Shown here one piece after another: positions 61,364-64,000 of a stretch of DNA of 64,000 bases. Numbering within the stretch: position 1 is the stretch's first letter; every line of letters begins with the position of its first letter. Position numbers and translations under genes: made by a program. Source of the stretch: Pirellulales bacterium (lineage in GTDB: Bacteria > Planctomycetota > Planctomycetia > Pirellulales > JAEUIK01); contig JAIBBZ010000001.1 of the NCBI GenBank assembly GCA_019694435.1, forward strand, positions 1 through 64,000, given 5' to 3'. The notes beneath the pieces are model-generated. The model was not told the DNA's origin and did no database searches. It worked only from the letters and a program-made list of their open reading frames with translations.

Positions 61364-64000
61364 CTAATTCCGCACGCCGACGCTGCGGAACAGGCCCTTG
61401 GCATACGAGCTGCGCGAGACGTATTGCGGCGACGAGAGCAGCGTGACCAGCACCGCTTCGCCCGTCGCGCCCTGCTGCCTGAGGCCCATCAAATAGCTGA
61501 CCAAGGCCGGGTTGGGATTGACCGGCTGGCCGGCCGCGTTGCCGGGCAGGTTGCCGGTCCGCAGCACGCCTTGCGACTCGTCGGGCAAATAGCGGAACAG
61601 GAAATCGACCACCTGCTTGTTGTAGTACTCGGCGCTGGCCACCAGCAGCGTGGGCAGTTGGGCACGCGGCGTACCGGTCGCCAGCAGGTTGAGCCACTGG
61701 TTGAGCGCCGCCTGCGGCAACGGGTTGATCCCCGCCAGGTCGCGGAAGGCCGCCTGGACAAAGCCGGTGTTCGTGTTGCCGTTGCGGACGAAGTATTCGG
61801 GACTGCTCACCAGCGCGATGATCACGTCTTCGCGCTTGTTGAACGCGCCGTAGGTGGTGATGGCCGCCGCATCGGCCGCGCGCCCCAACAAGTTGCGGTA
61901 CAGCTCGTCGACCACCACGGCCTTGGCCTCAGGCGTGCGAACCATGAAGTCGGCCATACCGGTCAGGCCCACTTCGCCGCGCTCGACCGCCTGCAACCAG
62001 AGGACGATCTCGGCAGGCCCGGCGTTGCGGTTGAGCACGTCGCGATAGAGCGTCTTCAACCAGGCCACGACGTTGTCGGTCTGGGCATAGTTGCCGCCGC
62101 TGGCGACCGTCCGCGCGGCGATCAGCTCCTCGTTGCTGCGATCGAACCGCAGGTTGAACATGGCCGACTGCAGCGCGTCGACCTGGATAGTGAACGAGCC
62201 ACCGAACGCGGCCTGCACCAGGGCATTGGCATGGTTCGTCAGGTTTTCGTTCGACGTCCAGAAGAACCGCGCCGCGGCGTCGAGCCCATTGGCCGCGATG
62301 AACGAGACCCACGAGTTCACTTCGCCGGCCGAGGGCGTGCGGTGCAAGATCCGCTGATACATGAGCGTCACCGCGCCGGCCGTGGTGCCGCCGCCTTGGG
62401 CAAAGAACTCGGGAAGCACCATCATGAACACGGCCATGTTCTTCGCCGGGTTCGTGGCCAGGTAGCTCTGCCAATAGGCCCGGCCGCCGGCATCCGGCGT
62501 GCGGTTCAACAGCTGCAAGTAGAGCGTGTCGATCACGCGATTCCGGGCCTCGACGCTCGACGCCACGGCCTGGGCCAGGCGGAACAAGTCGGTGCGATTG
62601 TTGGCCAGGTTGGCGACTTCCGTGTTGCGCTCGCCGGCACTGGGATCGCGCCCCAACAGGCCGCGGTAAACGCTCGTCACGTACGATTGCAAGAAGGCCG
62701 TCGAATGTTGCACGGCCACGTTGTCGGCCGTGTGCCGGAGCATCCGCCAGGGGGCCTCGAGCGTGCTGGCGGGCAACTGAAACACGCTGACCAGCCGCGG
62801 ACGGTCCGGCACCGCCGAAACGTTCGACACCGAGACGAGCTCCATTCCGCCGACGCCGTCCCATTGCCCGACGGCGGCCGCGTTGAACCGCGACTCGGGC
62901 GGGTTGCCGCCGGTGACATTCGTGAAGATCACCGTACCGAAGCGATTGAACCCGGTGAGATTGGGCCCATTGGCGGCCACGATGTCGGGCTGGCCGTCGC
63001 CGTCGATGTCGGCGACGATTGGCGAGGCGTAGCCGTCCTGCGGCGCCGAAAGCTGCGCGATCTGTTTGCCGCCGGCCCAGCCGGTCAGGGCCGTGCCTGC
63101 GCCGGTAATCACATGCAAGAAGCCGCCGCGGTCGGCGACGATCACTTCAGGAATCCCGTCGCCGTTCAGATCGGCCGCAGCCGGCGAACCGAGCACCTGG
63201 CGTTTGAGCGAGTCGTCGTTGGTGGTCTTGTAGGGCCAACCGGGCAGCAGCGCGCCGTTGTAGTCGAGCGCGTAAACGCGGTTGCCGGCTGCACGGGCAC
63301 CCGGCCTGGGATCCATGTCGTCGAAGTTCAGGCCCGTGCCGACGACGATCTCGAGCGTGCCGTTGCCGTTCAGATCGACCAGTACCGGCGAGGACCACAC
63401 GACCTCGTCGATGTGGTAGCGAAACTTTGCGCCGCCGGTGTTGTCGAGGATATTGATGAAGCCGCCGTGTTGGAAATAGATGCTGTCGCTGGCATCGCTG
63501 CCGAAGACGACCTCGTTGCGGCCGTCGCGGTCGAGATCGCCGATCGCGGCGCCGGACAGGATCGTGTCGTCGGCGTTGTAGCGCCACAGCAGGGTACCGT
63601 CGAGCTTGTAAGCGTCGACGAAATGGCTGAACGACGTGACGACGATTTCCGGCACGCCGTCGCCGGTCAAATCGCCGGTCGCGATGGCGCCGTATGCGCC
63701 CGACATATTGGCCACGTTGCGCGGCATCCGCAGCGGCCAGCCGGGCAGCGCTGCGCCGGTCGCAGCGTCCCAGCCATAGACATAATCGTTCTCGTAGGCG
63801 CCTGAGTTGTTCTCGTCGCGGCCCAGCGCGGCGAAGATCGCCTTGCGGCCGTCAGGCAGCGTGACCACGGCGGGCGTCGACTTGAAGTTCGACGATTGCA
63901 ACGTGTCGTAGGTCTTGAACACCTGCGCCGTGCCGCCGGAATTCGAAAAGGCAATCAATCGCCCGCCGGCCGCCGCGGTGAGTATCTCCTCGCGGCCGTC
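61364..64000 (-). CDS. FG-GAP/VCBS and DUF4214 repeat surface protein (5' end outside window)
   Basis: 878 residues are visible, continuing past position 64000 with an open frame. The N-terminal visible half is a beta-propeller with at least five calcium-type FG-GAP motifs: GDLTGDGVPEIVV, GDLDRDGRNEVVFG, VDLNGNGTLEIVVG, ADLNGDGIPEVIVA and ADIDGDGQPDIVAA. From about visible residue 415 follow some seven DUF4214 helical units, for example SVYRGLLGRDPSAGE, TLYLQLLNRTPDAGG, LMYQRILHRTPSAGE and ELYRNLLGRAADAAA; some units are degenerate. The missing N-terminus probably carries a LEPR-type sorting motif like its relatives. Likely cell surface or secreted. It ends 120 bp upstream of methyltransferase B. 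Confidence 0.85.
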   Translation of the reverse strand, partial: DGREEILTAAAGGRLIAFSNSGGTAQVFKTYDTLQSSNFKSTPAVVTLPDGRKAIFAALGRDENNSGAYENDYVYGWDAATGAALPGWPLRMPRNVANMSGAYGAIATGDLTGDGVPEIVVTSFSHFVDAYKLDGTLLWRYNADDTILSGAAIGDLDRDGRNEVVFGSDASDSIYFQHGGFINILDNTGGAKFRYHIDEVVWSSPVLVDLNGNGTLEIVVGTGLNFDDMDPRPGARAAGNRVYALDYNGALLPGWPYKTTNDDSLKRQVLGSPAAADLNGDGIPEVIVADRGGFLHVITGAGTALTGWAGGKQIAQLSAPQDGYASPIVADIDGDGQPDIVAANGPNLTGFNRFGTVIFTNVTGGNPPESRFNAAAVGQWDGVGGMELVSVSNVSAVPDRPRLVSVFQLPASTLEAPWRMLRHTADNVAVQHSTAFLQSYVTSVYRGLLGRDPSAGERNTEVANLANNRTDLFRLAQAVASSVEARNRVIDTLYLQLLNRTPDAGGRAYWQSYLATNPAKNMAVFMMVLPEFFAQGGGTTAGAVTLMYQRILHRTPSAGEVNSWVSFIAANGLDAAARFFWTSNENLTNHANALVQAAFGGSFTIQVDALQSAMFNLRFDRSNEELIAARTVASGGNYAQTDNVVAWLKTLYRDVLNRNAGPAEIVLWLQAVERGEVGLTGMADFMVRTPEAKAVVVDELYRNLLGRAADAAAITTYGAFNKREDVIIALVSSPEYFVRNGNTNTGFVQAAFRDLAGINPLPQAALNQWLNLLATGTPRAQLPTLLVASAEYYNKQVVDFLFRYLPDESQGVLRTGNLPGNAAGQPVNPNPALVSYLMGLRQQGATGEAVLVTLLSSPQYVSRSSYAKGLFRSVGVRN

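Noticed and set aside
60512..63805. 1097-codon plus-strand open frame
   Set aside because: Antisense to methyltransferase B and the FG-GAP/DUF4214 gene; no motifs, and it spans two real genes.

Overview
The window looks like a chromosomal segment of a GC-rich planctomycete, most likely of the Pirellula/Blastopirellula type. The evidence is family content: surface proteins with the N-terminal LEPR-xLL-type sorting motif (LERRDLLA, LEVRDLMA), a PSD1/PSCyt1 (DUF1549/DUF1553) cytochrome with Tat-exported DUF1501 partners, DUF4214 repeat proteins and FG-GAP repeats. I see no rRNA, tRNA, CRISPR array, insertion sequence or prophage gene.

Layout. 1-1594 (-): 5' part of a repetitive surface protein with exact 77-residue tandem repeats. 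1965-7205 (+): a cyclic-di-GMP module made of a GGDEF-PilZ cyclase, a hybrid histidine kinase whose phospho-acceptor His is Phe, and a REC-HD-GYP phosphodiesterase overlapping it by 4 bp. 7356-8759 (+): an orphan DUF1501 protein. 8792-13324 (-): a translationally coupled catabolic operon (Tat amidohydrolase, DHDPS-type aldolase, oligogalacturonate-lyase-like propeller, MFS carrier), divergent from a PSD1/DUF1501 pair (13411-17285). 17398-21523 (+): an overlapping three-gene operon of alkyl-DHAP-synthase-like FAD enzyme, GlpD-like dehydrogenase and diacylglycerol-kinase-family protein, which reads as an ether-lipid module. 21548-30859: mixed envelope and transport genes and a pentaheme cytochrome. 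30856-34764 (-): a 1302-residue sugar-dehydrogenase/PKD/DUF4214 surface protein.

35067-40266 and 46353-61243 form a large surface-glycan locus: glycosyltransferases, a GDP-L-fucose-synthase-like enzyme, two GDP-mannose 4,6-dehydratase paralogues (one with the catalytic Tyr replaced by Asp), a WecA-like initiating transferase, a KpsC/KpsS-like protein fused to a methyltransferase, FkbM and two paralogous small-molecule methyltransferases, and a Wzm/Wzt ABC exporter. Between these blocks lie a 1434-residue triple amidohydrolase and a DNA-repair fusion of an alkyltransferase-like (PWHR) domain to endonuclease V. At 61364-64000 (-) lies the 3' part of an FG-GAP/DUF4214 surface protein.

How the genes fit together (inference): GDP-mannose is probably converted to a GDP-deoxyhexose, glycan is started on undecaprenyl phosphate, extended and methylated by the GT/MT genes and exported by Wzm/Wzt. 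Cyclic-di-GMP enzymes in the same window could control such matrix production, but nothing in the sequence links them directly. Many long open frames antisense to these genes are GC-codon mirror frames and were left out.
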